A stretch of 33,707 bases of DNA. It comes from Acidiferrobacterales bacterium. Its GTDB lineage: Bacteria > Pseudomonadota > Gammaproteobacteria > Acidiferrobacterales > Sulfurifustaceae. Location of the stretch: NCBI GenBank assembly GCA_015492195.1, contig WGFP01000001.1:1-33707 (forward strand). Direction: 5' to 3'. The number at the start of each line of letters is the position of its first letter. The stretch's first letter is position 1. Below, piece by piece: positions 24,670 to 33,696 of the stretch. A program made the translations under genes and the position numbers. Below the pieces are notes generated by a model that saw only the letters and a program-made list of their open reading frames with translations, made no database searches and was not told the origin of the DNA.

Positions 24670-24863
24670 TGCCGCGCGCGATAGTTTTAGGAAAATCGTC
24701 GATTATTGGACGCCGATTCTAACCCTAAAACCGTTTGATTTGTACAATTTATTTGTAAAAAGGATGCAATCGGGACCGCCCCGGGATGTATCTTTATCTT
24801 TACACTTAAAGTTTGCCCGGTGGCGCCGCGGTCCGGATCGGTATCGGTCATGAAAGGGGCGCC
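24670..24863. other. Gap between otsA and rep
   Basis: 194 bases lie between the end of otsA and the start of rep, both on the minus strand. The stretch is AT-rich near 24700-24770 and should hold the rep promoter region upstream of its TTG. I see no clear terminator for the incoming rep-direction transcript and no gene. Confidence 0.3.
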
Positions 24864-26366
24864 CTAGATGACCGGCACGTCGATGTCGGTCTTCGGCACG
24901 TAGTCTTCCATCAGCGGAAAAGCGCTCAAATCCTTGGCAATGGCCGCGCGCAGAAACGAGTCGACCCACCAGAAGATGTTGTATTTGCTGATGGAACGCC
25001 GCATTCGGCGCATGCGCCCCTGTCGTTCCGCTTTGTCCATGACAAAGGCCTGATAGATGGCGTCCGCCACGCCCTCGATGTCGTAGGGATTCACCAGAAG
25101 CGCGCCGTTTTGCAGCTGCGCCGCCGCACCCGCGAATTCGCTTAGAATCAGCACGTTTTCCTCCTTGATGCTGGAGGCGCAATATTCCTTGGCCACCAGG
25201 TTCATCCCGTCTTTTAGAGGGGTGACCAGCGCGATTTCGCAGGCCCGGTAATAAGCCAGCAACTCGACACGCGTCAGGTTGCGGAACATATAGTGGATGG
25301 GCACCCATCTGCCGAATTTGGTGAATTCGCCGTTGATGTGGCCCACCATTTGTTCGATGGTGGTTCTGAGATCGTGATATTTGGGGATATCTTCCCGGCT
25401 CGGTACCACGATCTGAATAAGCGTGATCCGCCGGTGCAGTTCGGGGTAGCGTACCAGGGCGTTTCTGAACGCCTCCAGACGATTGGGGATGCCCTTGGTG
25501 TAATCCAGGCGGTCCACGCCCAGAATGAGCTGGCGGTCCGGCAAAACCCCGTGGAGTTGCCTGACCTTTTCAATGACCTCTGCGCCGGTCGCCTCTTCGA
25601 TAAACGTGTTGTAATCGATGCTGATGGAAAAGGCGCCGATTCTCACCTCGCGATCCCCGACATTGGCCGTGAGCACCTGGCCCTTGCCCTGCACCGTGAC
25701 GTGCTTGACCATGGCCCGGATACATTGCACGAAGTTGCGCCGGTCGCGCAGCGTCTGGAACCCGATCAGGTCGTAGTCCAGTAAGGCGTGCAGCAATTCA
25801 AACCGCCAGGGGAGTTTGAGAAAGATGTCCAGGGAGGGGAAGGGGATGTGCAGGAAAAAACCGATTCTTGAGCGGACGCCCAAATGGCGCAGTTCCGTCG
25901 CCACGTTCATCAGGTGGTAGTCGTGCACCCATATGAAGTCGTTTTCCTTGCTTTGCCGCGCAATGACCTGGGCATATTTGTGATTGACCTCCTTGTAAAC
26001 TTGCCAGTACGAAGGGTCGAAATTACAGTGCGACTGAAGATCATGGAACAGGGGCCAGATCACCTCATTTGAAAAACCCTGATAGAATTTGTGTACTTCG
26101 TCGTCGGTAAGCGCAACGGGTACCAGCGCGTAGCCGGCGTCGCGGTTGGAGTCCGCCAGCACCTGACTGATGTCGTCAATTTTATCCGTGGTTCCGGGCC
26201 AGCCGATCCAGATCCCGCCGCGGTCGCGCAATACCGGGAGCAGGGCGGTAACCAGGCCGCCTGATCCGGGGGTGATTTTCCACTGCTTGTCGCTTCCTTT
26301 CCTGACCACGAAAGGCAGACGGTTTGATACGACGATCAGGCGTTCTTTGGGTGTTTGCGAAATCAT
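24864..26366 (-). CDS. otsA: Trehalose-6-phosphate synthase
   Basis: 500-residue GT20 enzyme that joins UDP-glucose and glucose-6-phosphate to trehalose-6-phosphate. Visible features are SNRLP (14-18), SGGLVTALLP (35-44), IGWPG (54-58), VHDYHLM (147-153), HIPFPS (173-178), the donor site VDRLDYTKGIP with Arg286 and Lys291, and DGMNLVAKEY (386-395). The N-terminal pattern fits OtsA better than cyanobacterial glucosylglycerol-phosphate synthase. The ATG is preceded by AAGGGG. It is the last gene of the cassette, 44 bases after the MscS gene, and its phosphatase is encoded just upstream. Confidence 0.94.
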   Translation of the reverse strand: MISQTPKERLIVVSNRLPFVVRKGSDKQWKITPGSGGLVTALLPVLRDRGGIWIGWPGTTDKIDDISQVLADSNRDAGYALVPVALTDDEVHKFYQGFSNEVIWPLFHDLQSHCNFDPSYWQVYKEVNHKYAQVIARQSKENDFIWVHDYHLMNVATELRHLGVRSRIGFFLHIPFPSLDIFLKLPWRFELLHALLDYDLIGFQTLRDRRNFVQCIRAMVKHVTVQGKGQVLTANVGDREVRIGAFSISIDYNTFIEEATGAEVIEKVRQLHGVLPDRQLILGVDRLDYTKGIPNRLEAFRNALVRYPELHRRITLIQIVVPSREDIPKYHDLRTTIEQMVGHINGEFTKFGRWVPIHYMFRNLTRVELLAYYRACEIALVTPLKDGMNLVAKEYCASSIKEENVLILSEFAGAAAQLQNGALLVNPYDIEGVADAIYQAFVMDKAERQGRMRRMRRSISKYNIFWWVDSFLRAAIAKDLSAFPLMEDYVPKTDIDVPVI

Positions 26367-26410
26367 TTTTTGACCCCTTGATATCCCTTTCCGGCGCCTT
26401 TCGATGCCTC

Positions 26411-27463
26411 CTAGGATTCCTTGTGGATATATATGCTTTGAGTCGGATAGGCGAATTCAATTCCTTCTTCCTGGAAGCGACGGAAAATGGCGAGATTGAT
26501 CGCCTGCTGGGTGTCCATGTAGGCGTTGTAGTCCGGGACACGCACGTAGTAGACGATCTCGAAAATCAGGGCAAAGTCGCCGTATTCCTTGAAATGCGCC
26601 CGGTCAAATCTGGCCCTGTCTTGGGATTCGATTATCTCACGGATGTACGACTGGATTCGAGTCAGCTTTTCCAGCGGCGTCTGATAGGTGACGCCCAGGC
26701 TGAAAACCACGCGGCGCTCGTACATCCGTTTGTAATTACGGATGCGGCTGTTCAGGATATCCGTATTGGAAAAAACAATCTGCTCTCCGCTGAGGCTGCG
26801 GATTCGCGTGGTCTTGATCCCGATATATTCCACCGTCCCCATTTTGTCATCCACGATGATGAAGTCGCCGATGAGAAAAGGTTTATCCAATACGATGGAC
26901 AGGGACGCGAACAGATCGCCCAGAATATTTTGCGCGGCCAGCGCCACGGCGATACCGCCTATGCCAAGCCCCGCTATCAGCGCGGTGATATCAAAGCCCA
27001 GATTATCCAGTGCGAGCAGGACGATAATGGACCAAAGTGCCACCCGGCTGATAAAGCCGAGGACGTATAGCGTGGTTACTTTGGCGGCATCCTGCTCCGT
27101 TTTCTTTCCCAACTTAAAGGAGAGCCAGAAGGCGATCAGGCGATTACCCCAGATCGCCGTTTGCAAGAGCAAGGCGATGATCGTCACATTCTTGATCAGG
27201 TCTTCCAGCCCTTTCGGGAGGGTGAGTACCTGCGAGCCAAAGTACACTGCGAGCGGGATCAGTAAAATAATCTTTGTGCCGGTCAGTACCTCTGCGATAA
27301 GATCATCCAGCTTTGTCTCCGTTTTTTTGGCATACCCCGTCAAGCGATTAATGATTATCTTATTGAAGACCAGGAACGCTAAGGTGACGATAATCGTGAT
27401 CAGGAGGGCGATGCCCCACGCTTGTAACGTGTTGCCTAAAAACACGCTTTGTATGGTTATCAT
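26411..27463 (-). CDS. MscS-family mechanosensitive channel
   Basis: 350 residues. The N-terminal part has about four membrane helices (about 13-33, 63-83, 90-113, 130-155). The pore helix and its hinge are clear at ALIAGLGIGGIAVALAAQNILGD (near 161-183), the most conserved part of the family. The cytoplasmic beta and alpha/beta domains follow (GDFIIVDDKMGTVEYIG segment, then KTTRIRSLSGEQIVFSN). Such channels open under membrane tension and release solutes during osmotic downshock. Its start overlaps the otsB stop (ATGA), so it is translated with the trehalose enzymes, which suggests the exported solute is the one made here. Confidence 0.93.
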   Translation of the reverse strand: MITIQSVFLGNTLQAWGIALLITIIVTLAFLVFNKIIINRLTGYAKKTETKLDDLIAEVLTGTKIILLIPLAVYFGSQVLTLPKGLEDLIKNVTIIALLLQTAIWGNRLIAFWLSFKLGKKTEQDAAKVTTLYVLGFISRVALWSIIVLLALDNLGFDITALIAGLGIGGIAVALAAQNILGDLFASLSIVLDKPFLIGDFIIVDDKMGTVEYIGIKTTRIRSLSGEQIVFSNTDILNSRIRNYKRMYERRVVFSLGVTYQTPLEKLTRIQSYIREIIESQDRARFDRAHFKEYGDFALIFEIVYYVRVPDYNAYMDTQQAINLAIFRRFQEEGIEFAYPTQSIYIHKES

Positions 27464-28257
27464 GTTATGTTCCCCGGTGTTTCGGCCCAGCGTGTGAGAA
27501 ATGCCAACAATTCATCCGGCGGTCGCAGCCACAGATCGGCCGCGGTCGGACGCAACTCGCTGCGTACAAGGACGCCGAGCCCTTTCCCCTTGATGGCGCG
27601 AAATGCGTCTTCATCCGTTAAATCATCCCCCAAATAAGCGATGACGGCATCCTTCCCCATCTCGGAACAGATTTTCTCCACCGCGTATCCTTTGTTTCTT
27701 CCGGCGATGCGGAGTTCGATACCGCCGTCGAACTCGTGGATGTTCAGCCCCGACTCTTGCCCCAGGAGCGCCCATTTTTCAAGCACCTTTGCACGGATCT
27801 TTTCAACCGCTCCCGGGTCCAGACCGCGCCAGTGGACGGCGAGGCACGCCGGTTTCTGTTCGACGCGCCCGCCCAGCGCGATGATCTCATCGCCCCAGGT
27901 GTCCGCCTCGGCCAGGTTTTGTAGGGCACGCTTGTCCATCTCGACCATTTCGCGTTCCCCACCCGGCAGTACACGTTCCCAGCCGTGGGAGCCCCAGATT
28001 TCCGGCAGTTTTTTGAGCTGAAGGAGCGGTATCAGGTCTTTGGTACTACGACCGCTGATTAATATCAACCGGGTTCCGCCCGTTTCTATAATATTGTCGA
28101 GAATCTCGCGAACCCCGGGATAGGGAACGGCCTTTTCCCGCTCAATGCGAAACGGGGCGAGCGTCCCATCGTAGTCCAGAAGCAGGGCGCGATTTACTTT
28201 TGTGCCCAGCTTCTGAAAGAAAGATGCAAGATCAAGCTCCTTTCTAAGTATTTTCAT
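27460..28257 (-). CDS. otsB: Trehalose-6-phosphate phosphatase
   Basis: 265-residue HAD-family enzyme that dephosphorylates trehalose-6-phosphate to trehalose. HAD motif I is LLLDYDGTLAP with Asp28 and Asp30. Motif II is LISGRS near 70-75. The cap region contains KPACLAVHWRG, and the C-terminal motif is YLGDDLTDEDAF near 211-222. The length fits OtsB. It lies 14 bases after the TreT-like gene and overlaps the MscS start by four bases. OtsA is encoded one gene further on, so the OtsAB route is complete within the cassette. Confidence 0.94.
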   Translation of the reverse strand: MKILRKELDLASFFQKLGTKVNRALLLDYDGTLAPFRIEREKAVPYPGVREILDNIIETGGTRLILISGRSTKDLIPLLQLKKLPEIWGSHGWERVLPGGEREMVEMDKRALQNLAEADTWGDEIIALGGRVEQKPACLAVHWRGLDPGAVEKIRAKVLEKWALLGQESGLNIHEFDGGIELRIAGRNKGYAVEKICSEMGKDAVIAYLGDDLTDEDAFRAIKGKGLGVLVRSELRPTAADLWLRPPDELLAFLTRWAETPGNIT

Positions 28258-28271
28258 TCAGCCGGAAATGG

Positions 28272-29513
28272 TTATCCAAGTTCAATCCTTTCTTCACTGC
28301 CGTGCGTCAGTCCGACCATCAACGTCAGGTATTCCCGAAGCTGGCGGGTGATGAGAAAGTTCTCGCGCACGAATTCCCTGGCCTTGTGACCCATTTCTTC
28401 ACGCTTCTCCCGGTTCGTGTGCAGATAGCGGATACGCAGTGCCGCGCCTTCAGGCGAATTGACGAGGAAACCGGTGTGATGATTCACCAGTTGCAGCCGG
28501 ATCCCCCCCGTGTCCCCACCGATGACCGGTTTGCTTTTCCACATGGCCTCCGACACGGTGAGCCCAAAACCTTCTTTGATGGATTTTTGCAAAACAAAAC
28601 TCGCCGTCCGCTGCAAGGCATTAATGGTACGGTGTGCGTCCGGGGGCAGAGGCAGGATGTGAATGTCCGAATCATCTTTGGCCGCAAGGCGCACCTCGTT
28701 CAGAACGTCCTCTCCCTCGGGATCGTCGCCGGCGCCGCCGCCCGCCAAAACCAATTGCAGGGTAGGGATGAAGTTCTTGGCCAGTTGATAGGCTTGGATG
28801 ACGCCCAGCGGATCCTTGAAGCGGTCAAAACGCGACACCTGCAGCATCATCGGCCTTTCCCGATCCAGGCTGAAACGGTCGTATACGGAATTGATTTCGT
28901 CCTGATCGAGCTCCATGTTCTTTTCGCTCAGCGGATCAATGCTGGGTGGAATGAGATAAATAAGATGCGGCAGAGGCTGCGCGAAGGCGGAGAGGGAAAA
29001 GACGCTGGCATCGTAGTCCGCCACAAAGTGCCTCAAGTATTTCCACGCCTGTCGGTAGGGGTGGCTGACGTCGATATGGCAGCGCCATATCCATTTTCCT
29101 TTCCTGCCGGGACAGAGATTCAAAAGGGGCGCCGGTTGCGGGTCATGAATGAACACGATATCCGCATCCTCAAGCACCTCACGAAGTTCCTCGGCGTTTC
29201 TGGCGTTAATGTCTTCATAGACCTTCAGCAGGGTTTCCGGAATATTAACGGGATCTCCCTGTAGCGCGTTGTGAAAGTGTTTGGTGCATTGATAAAAATC
29301 CGCGCTTCCGGCAATAACCTCCCAGCGTGCATCCATGCCCAATTCCTTCATCAAAGGAACGAGAATCGTGAGTATTTCCGCCACCCCCCCACCGGCACGA
29401 GTCGAGTTGACATGCACCACCTTTTTGCCTTTCAGAGAAGCCGCAAGTTGCACGAGATGATTGATGACATCTTTGCCGGCTACGTCGGTATAGGCTTTAA
29501 GAAATCCCTTCAT
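28272..29513 (-). CDS. treT: GT4 glycosyltransferase, TreT-like trehalose synthase
   Basis: 413 residues with the GT-B fold of family GT4. N-terminal HVNSTRAGGGVAEIL (34-48) and the IHDPQPAPLL segment are typical of TreT, which makes trehalose from a nucleotide-glucose and free glucose. The donor half has MLQVSRFDRFKDP, LVLAGGGAGDDPEG and the E-x7-E motif KEGFGLTVSEAMW. Its start overlaps the DUF5752-like gene (ATGA). If it is TreT, the cassette holds two independent routes to trehalose. Relatives that make glucosylglycerate or glucosylglycerol have similar sequences, so the acceptor is uncertain. Confidence 0.85.
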   Translation of the reverse strand: MKGFLKAYTDVAGKDVINHLVQLAASLKGKKVVHVNSTRAGGGVAEILTILVPLMKELGMDARWEVIAGSADFYQCTKHFHNALQGDPVNIPETLLKVYEDINARNAEELREVLEDADIVFIHDPQPAPLLNLCPGRKGKWIWRCHIDVSHPYRQAWKYLRHFVADYDASVFSLSAFAQPLPHLIYLIPPSIDPLSEKNMELDQDEINSVYDRFSLDRERPMMLQVSRFDRFKDPLGVIQAYQLAKNFIPTLQLVLAGGGAGDDPEGEDVLNEVRLAAKDDSDIHILPLPPDAHRTINALQRTASFVLQKSIKEGFGLTVSEAMWKSKPVIGGDTGGIRLQLVNHHTGFLVNSPEGAALRIRYLHTNREKREEMGHKAREFVRENFLITRQLREYLTLMVGLTHGSEERIELG

Positions 29514-30184
29514 GCCTGTGCGCGCCCGAAGTGATGATTGAACAACAGTGAAAGCTGCTGACGCAGTTCCATGAGACCGGTGAAATAAGGGTCGATACCG
29601 GCGATATCGGCGCAGAGGTGTTTGTAGCCGTTGTCGAATTTTTCCAGCCAGGCGCGAAAATCATCCATGCCAAACGGCGGGCGCCGGCGGGCGTCGATGA
29701 AGTGGTAATAGATACTGCCTACTGAGAGTTGAGGCATAATTTCCGGAAGCTCTTCCGGTTTCTGAATGCGCCTGTTGGTGTCAAACACAACGGTCTGGGC
29801 GCGGATGAAATGAAACTGACGGTCGCGCTTGGCCCAGGGCAGGTATTCGGTTTCGTCCATTCTTTCTTCGAGGACGTCGATGATTTCCTGGCGCAGCGCC
29901 TCAAGGTCCTCGAAGTCCGCCGGATCGATGATGCCGAGGCGTTCCGCGAGCGTGATGTCGTGCAGTCCATGATGCGCCCAGGAGGCGAAATCGTTGTTGT
30001 ACTCCGGGTCATCGAAACGCGGACGTAACAGCCCGCCCCAGAAATGGTAGTAAACGGCGCCGGGATGGATGGTGAGCAGTTGTTCCCGAAGTTCTTTCAG
30101 GTTCTGGGCCCGCTTGCCGGTGGAGATGGCGGCCAGGGCGCAGTCTTTTACGGCAAAAGAACCAATTTTGGACTTTTTGGCCAT
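29510..30184 (-). CDS. DUF5752-like protein with internal duplication
   Basis: 224 residues, soluble, acidic, with no signal peptide. Two tandem copies of one unit are visible: about 29-108 and 143-218. Each has an L-x-EL start, the signature VYYHF or IYYHF (44-48 and 158-162), an RPxF or RPPF turn, a DFxxW segment (65-69 and 175-179), an IDP step (86-88 and 197-199) and an LRQ helix. From memory it matches the DUF5752 family; the function is unknown. It is the first gene of the trehalose/MscS cassette, preceded by a GAGGT ribosome site, and may regulate or organise the enzymes. The link is by position only. Confidence 0.82.
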   Translation of the reverse strand: MAKKSKIGSFAVKDCALAAISTGKRAQNLKELREQLLTIHPGAVYYHFWGGLLRPRFDDPEYNNDFASWAHHGLHDITLAERLGIIDPADFEDLEALRQEIIDVLEERMDETEYLPWAKRDRQFHFIRAQTVVFDTNRRIQKPEELPEIMPQLSVGSIYYHFIDARRRPPFGMDDFRAWLEKFDNGYKHLCADIAGIDPYFTGLMELRQQLSLLFNHHFGRAQA

Positions 30185-30467
30185 TACCTCGTTACCGACA
30201 ACGAATATGCCGCCCTGAGTTTTTGTTGGCGCAAAAACCTTTCAGCAACCTTCTAAGTAATGAATGGCGTTCGCAGATTACCGGTTGCCACACAGAAGCG
30301 CACATAAAATCATATGGTTAGGATAATCAAACTATATCATCCGCCACATGCCTTTGCCAGTTTATAGGGTAAGTAGGATGTGATTTCGGAAATCGAAATG
30401 GATGCACAGGGATGCTCGTTGTGGTTAAGGATTTGCTGGCTTAATGTTACGGTAAGAGACTTCCCGT
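30185..30467. promoter_or_regulatory. Divergent intergenic region (osmolyte cassette / dacB)
   Basis: 283 gene-free bases separate two divergent starts. The middle (30300-30350) is AT-rich (ATAAAATCATATGG, AAACTATATCATCC), which suggests promoters for both sides, but no -35/-10 pair is clear enough to name. It is where osmotic control of the cassette would act. Confidence 0.4.
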
Positions 30468-31898
30468 ATGTTTAGAGTAACTTCCATTGTTTTTCTGACT
30501 GCGATTTATGTCGCGTCGCCGGTGCGCGCGGAAGACAGACCGCGCACCAGCCTCCCCGAGCCGGTTGCGCGGGCGCTCAAGTCCGCAGGTTTTTCAACCA
30601 GGGGTCTGAGCATTTACGTTCATGAAGTCGGACAGGAAAGGCCGCTGTTGACGGTGGCCGCGGACACGCCGCGCAATCCGGCGTCGACGATCAAGTTGCT
30701 CGCCACGCTGGTGGCGCTCGAGGAACTGGGGCCGGCCTATACCTGGAGAACCGAGGCCTATGCCGGCGGGCCGGTCCGCGACGGAAAGCTGGAGGGGGAT
30801 TTTTATCTTAAAGGGTACGGGGACCCATACTTGGTTATCGAACGCTTCTGGCATTTCCTGCGAACGTTGCGAAACGGCGGCCTCAATGAGATTGCCGGTG
30901 ACCTTGTCCTTGACCAGAGCTACTTTGCAAAGGAGGCGGCGGACCCGGCGGATTTTGACGGCCGACCGTTGCGCGCCTATAACGTATTGCCGCAGGCCCT
31001 GTTGGTCAATTTTCAAGCGGTGAATTTCAAGTTTCTGCCGGAGGCCGGTCGCGTGCGCATCATCGCCGATCCGCTTCCCGCGCATATGGAGATTGTGAAC
31101 CGGGTCAAGCTCAAATATAACCGCTGTCGTGGCTGGGCCAGGCGTCTGAAAATGCGTTTGAGAAACGCAGGCCAACAACAGCAAGTGATATTCAGCGGCA
31201 GGTATAACGCCGCATGCGGGAAAAACGAAATATTCCGCGTGGTTTCAGAACCGGCGCCGTATATTCACGGGGTTTTCAGGACACTCTGGACGGAGCAGGG
31301 GGCGTGGTTTAACGGCGGCGTGCGCGAAGGCACCGTTCCGTTTGATGCGGAGCTTCTGCACACGGGATATTCGCTGCCGCTTGCCGATATTGTTCGCGCC
31401 ATCAACAAATACAGTAATAACGTGATGACGCGGCAACTGCTGTTAACGCTTGGCGCCGAACGTCTGGCGCCGCCGGGGACGACAGACAAGGGTATACGCG
31501 TGGTGCGCGCCTGGCTTGACCGTCATGGCCTGAATTTTCCGGAACTGGTGCTCGATAACGGCGCCGGTCTTTCACGCAAAGAGCGGATTTCCGCGCGCCA
31601 TCTGGGGGAGTTGTTGCTTGCCGCCCATGAGAGTCCGTACATGCCGGAATTTATGTCATCGCTGCCGGTCTTCGCCGTGGACGGAACCCTGAGAAAACGC
31701 TTCGGCGGCGAGCTTGCCGGACGCGTGCACCTCAAGACGGGAACCATCGACAATGTCCGCGCCATGGCCGGCTACCTGCTCGACCGCCGGGGGCGACGCA
31801 TGGTGGTCGTCAGCCTGCACAATCGTTGGCGGGCCGATTCGCGCGCGGGCGAAATGGTGCAGGATGCGTTACTCAATTGGGTCTATCAACGTCCCTGA
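30468..31898 (+). CDS. dacB: D-alanyl-D-alanine carboxypeptidase/endopeptidase (PBP4)
   Basis: 476-residue class C penicillin-binding protein (S13 peptidase) that trims peptidoglycan stem peptides and cuts cross-links in the periplasm. A signal peptide covers residues 1-21 (cleavage after VRA). The catalytic motifs are complete: SxxK as STIK (Ser73, Lys76), SxN as SNN (316-318) and KTG at 423-425. The large insertion between the first two motifs is typical of PBP4. No in-frame alternative start is needed. It is divergent from the osmolyte cassette and lies 103 bases before gltA. Confidence 0.94.
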   Translation: MFRVTSIVFLTAIYVASPVRAEDRPRTSLPEPVARALKSAGFSTRGLSIYVHEVGQERPLLTVAADTPRNPASTIKLLATLVALEELGPAYTWRTEAYAGGPVRDGKLEGDFYLKGYGDPYLVIERFWHFLRTLRNGGLNEIAGDLVLDQSYFAKEAADPADFDGRPLRAYNVLPQALLVNFQAVNFKFLPEAGRVRIIADPLPAHMEIVNRVKLKYNRCRGWARRLKMRLRNAGQQQQVIFSGRYNAACGKNEIFRVVSEPAPYIHGVFRTLWTEQGAWFNGGVREGTVPFDAELLHTGYSLPLADIVRAINKYSNNVMTRQLLLTLGAERLAPPGTTDKGIRVVRAWLDRHGLNFPELVLDNGAGLSRKERISARHLGELLLAAHESPYMPEFMSSLPVFAVDGTLRKRFGGELAGRVHLKTGTIDNVRAMAGYLLDRRGRRMVVVSLHNRWRADSRAGEMVQDALLNWVYQRP

Positions 31899-32001
31899 GC
31901 CCGTAAAAATGCGGCGTATCCCGGTCTTATGTGTCTTGAGGCTGGACAGTGCGGTCGGGATGGTCAATCCTTACATATTTGGTCGATAGGGTGGACGATT
32001 A

Positions 32002-33285
32002 ATGGGCAAGAAATACGTCAACGCGGCGCTCTCCGAAAGCCACGATAAGAACAGCATGCCCGTGCTGGAAGGAACAATGGGCCCGCACGCGGTGGACATT
32101 CAGGCGATGTACGAGCAGCATGGCTTGCTCGCCTTCGACCCGGGATTCCGCTCCACGGCATCCTGTAAGAGCGCCATTACCTTTGTCGACGGGGGCGCCG
32201 GTGTTCTGCTGTACCGCGGTTATCCCATCGATGAACTTGCGCAACACAGTAACTTTGTCGAAGTGGCCTATCTGTTGATGTTCGGCGAATTGCCGGATGA
32301 CAGCGAGTTAGCCAGGTTCCGGGCGTCCATTGAGCAGCACAATCTGCTGCACGAACAGGTGTTGAGCTTTTATCACGGATTCCGGCGTGATGCCCATCCC
32401 ATGGCGGTCATGGTCGGGGTGGTGGGGGCGCTGTCCGCCTTCTACCACGATATTATGGATATCCGCGATCCCCGTGACCGCATCAACGCGGCGATTCGCC
32501 TGATCGCCAAGATGCCGTCCATCGCCGCCGCCAGTTATACCTATAGTATCGGTCGGCCGCAGCGCTATCCCAATAATAATCTGGATTACGCGTCCAATTT
32601 TCTGCAAATGTTGTTCGGCGCCCCCAATAAAGAATACGAGGTCGACCCGATTCTGGCCAGGGCGCTTGACCGAATCCTGATTCTGCATGCCGATCACGAG
32701 CAAAACGCCTCGACCTCGACGGTGCGTATGGCGGCATCAAGCGGCGCCAATCCCTTCGCCTGCATCGCCGCCGGTATCGCCAGCCTCTGGGGCCCGGCGC
32801 ACGGCGGGGCGAATGAGGCGGTGCTCAAGATGCTTGTGGATATCGGTACACCGAAGAACATTCCGAAAGTAATCGCGCGCGCGAAGGACAAGAGCGATTC
32901 CTTCCGGTTAATGGGTTTCGGGCATCGCATTTATAAGAACTTTGATCCACGCTCCAAGGTGATCCAGCAGAGCGCGCGCGAAGTGCTGGCACATCTCGGG
33001 AAAGACGACCCCCTGCTTGATATCGCCATGCAGTTGGAAGAGATTGCTCTTAAGGACGAATATTTTATCGAGCGCAAGCTGTATCCAAACGTGGACTTCT
33101 ATTCCGGCATCCTGCTGCGGGCCATGGGTTTTCCGGTGAACATGTTCACGGCGGTGTTCGCCGTGGCGCGGACCGCCGGTTGGGCGAGCCACTGGTTGGA
33201 GTTGCAGGAAGAGAGCCACGGCATCGACCGGCCCCGGCAGTTGTATATCGGTAAAACCTTGCGCCACTACCCAAAGAAAAAATAG
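32002..33285 (+). CDS. gltA: Citrate synthase
   Basis: 427 residues, the length of the hexameric type II enzyme. It condenses acetyl-CoA and oxaloacetate to citrate at the entry of the TCA cycle. Active-site segments are present: HADHEQNAST with a conserved His229, GPAHGGANE near 269-277, GFGHRIYKNFDPRS near 309-322 and NVDFYSG near 366-372. The N-terminal domain with FRSTASCKSAITFVDGG is also typical. The ATG is preceded by GGGTGG. The next gene, a lipoprotein, starts three bases after its stop. Confidence 0.96.
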   Translation: MGKKYVNAALSESHDKNSMPVLEGTMGPHAVDIQAMYEQHGLLAFDPGFRSTASCKSAITFVDGGAGVLLYRGYPIDELAQHSNFVEVAYLLMFGELPDDSELARFRASIEQHNLLHEQVLSFYHGFRRDAHPMAVMVGVVGALSAFYHDIMDIRDPRDRINAAIRLIAKMPSIAAASYTYSIGRPQRYPNNNLDYASNFLQMLFGAPNKEYEVDPILARALDRILILHADHEQNASTSTVRMAASSGANPFACIAAGIASLWGPAHGGANEAVLKMLVDIGTPKNIPKVIARAKDKSDSFRLMGFGHRIYKNFDPRSKVIQQSAREVLAHLGKDDPLLDIAMQLEEIALKDEYFIERKLYPNVDFYSGILLRAMGFPVNMFTAVFAVARTAGWASHWLELQEESHGIDRPRQLYIGKTLRHYPKKK

Positions 33286-33288
33286 TTG

Positions 33289-33696
33289 ATGACTAAATTC
33301 TTCTTACTTATTCTGCTGGCAGGGCTTGTTTCCGGTTGTGCGACGCACACCCTGACCTCGGGGCGCATCGTCCTGCAAGATGAGAACAGCGTCATTGACG
33401 TGAGCATCAGTGATCGCGACCGTACTCTGATCAGGGATTACTACAAAAAATACAAGAAGAAAAGAAAAGGACCGCCGCCGGGGCTTGCCAAGCGTCGCGG
33501 CAATCTTCCGCCGGGACTGGCCAAACGCGATACCCTGCCGCCCGGCCTACGGGGTGAGCCGCTTCCCCGCACGCTTGAAGAAAAGCTTTCGCCGCTGCCT
33601 TCCTCTTATGTTCGCGTGATAATTGGTCAGGACATTGTGTTGATGAACAAGAAAACGCGGGTGGTGTTCGACGTCATCTACAGCGTAGCGAATTAA
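33289..33696 (+). CDS. Small lipoprotein, CigR-like
   Basis: 135 residues from the ATG at 33289; a TTG one codon earlier is less likely. A signal peptide ends in the lipobox VSGC with Cys17 as lipid site. After a basic stretch (YKKYKKKRKG near 47-56) come repeated PPGLAKR or PPGLR units (about 59-83) and a PLPRTLEEKLSPLP segment. The C-terminal part (SYVRVIIGQDIVLM near 103-116) resembles the RcnB/CigR family, in which the same layout occurs. The function is not established outside Salmonella. It lies directly behind gltA and is probably co-transcribed. Confidence 0.85.
   Translation: MTKFFLLILLAGLVSGCATHTLTSGRIVLQDENSVIDVSISDRDRTLIRDYYKKYKKKRKGPPPGLAKRRGNLPPGLAKRDTLPPGLRGEPLPRTLEEKLSPLPSSYVRVIIGQDIVLMNKKTRVVFDVIYSVAN

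Noticed and set aside
24703..25308. 201-codon open frame on the minus strand overlapping otsA
   Set aside because: It is an out-of-frame reading of the otsA 3' end continuing into the gap; Arg/Gly-rich and without a domain.
24864..26366. Glucosylglycerol-phosphate synthase as an alternative to OtsA
   Set aside because: SNRLP and SGGLVTALLP at the N-terminus and the adjacent OtsB fit trehalose-6-phosphate synthase better.
28302..29264. 320-codon open frame on the plus strand
   Set aside because: Antisense to the TreT-like gene, whose GT4 motifs are clear; the frame has no recognisable domain.
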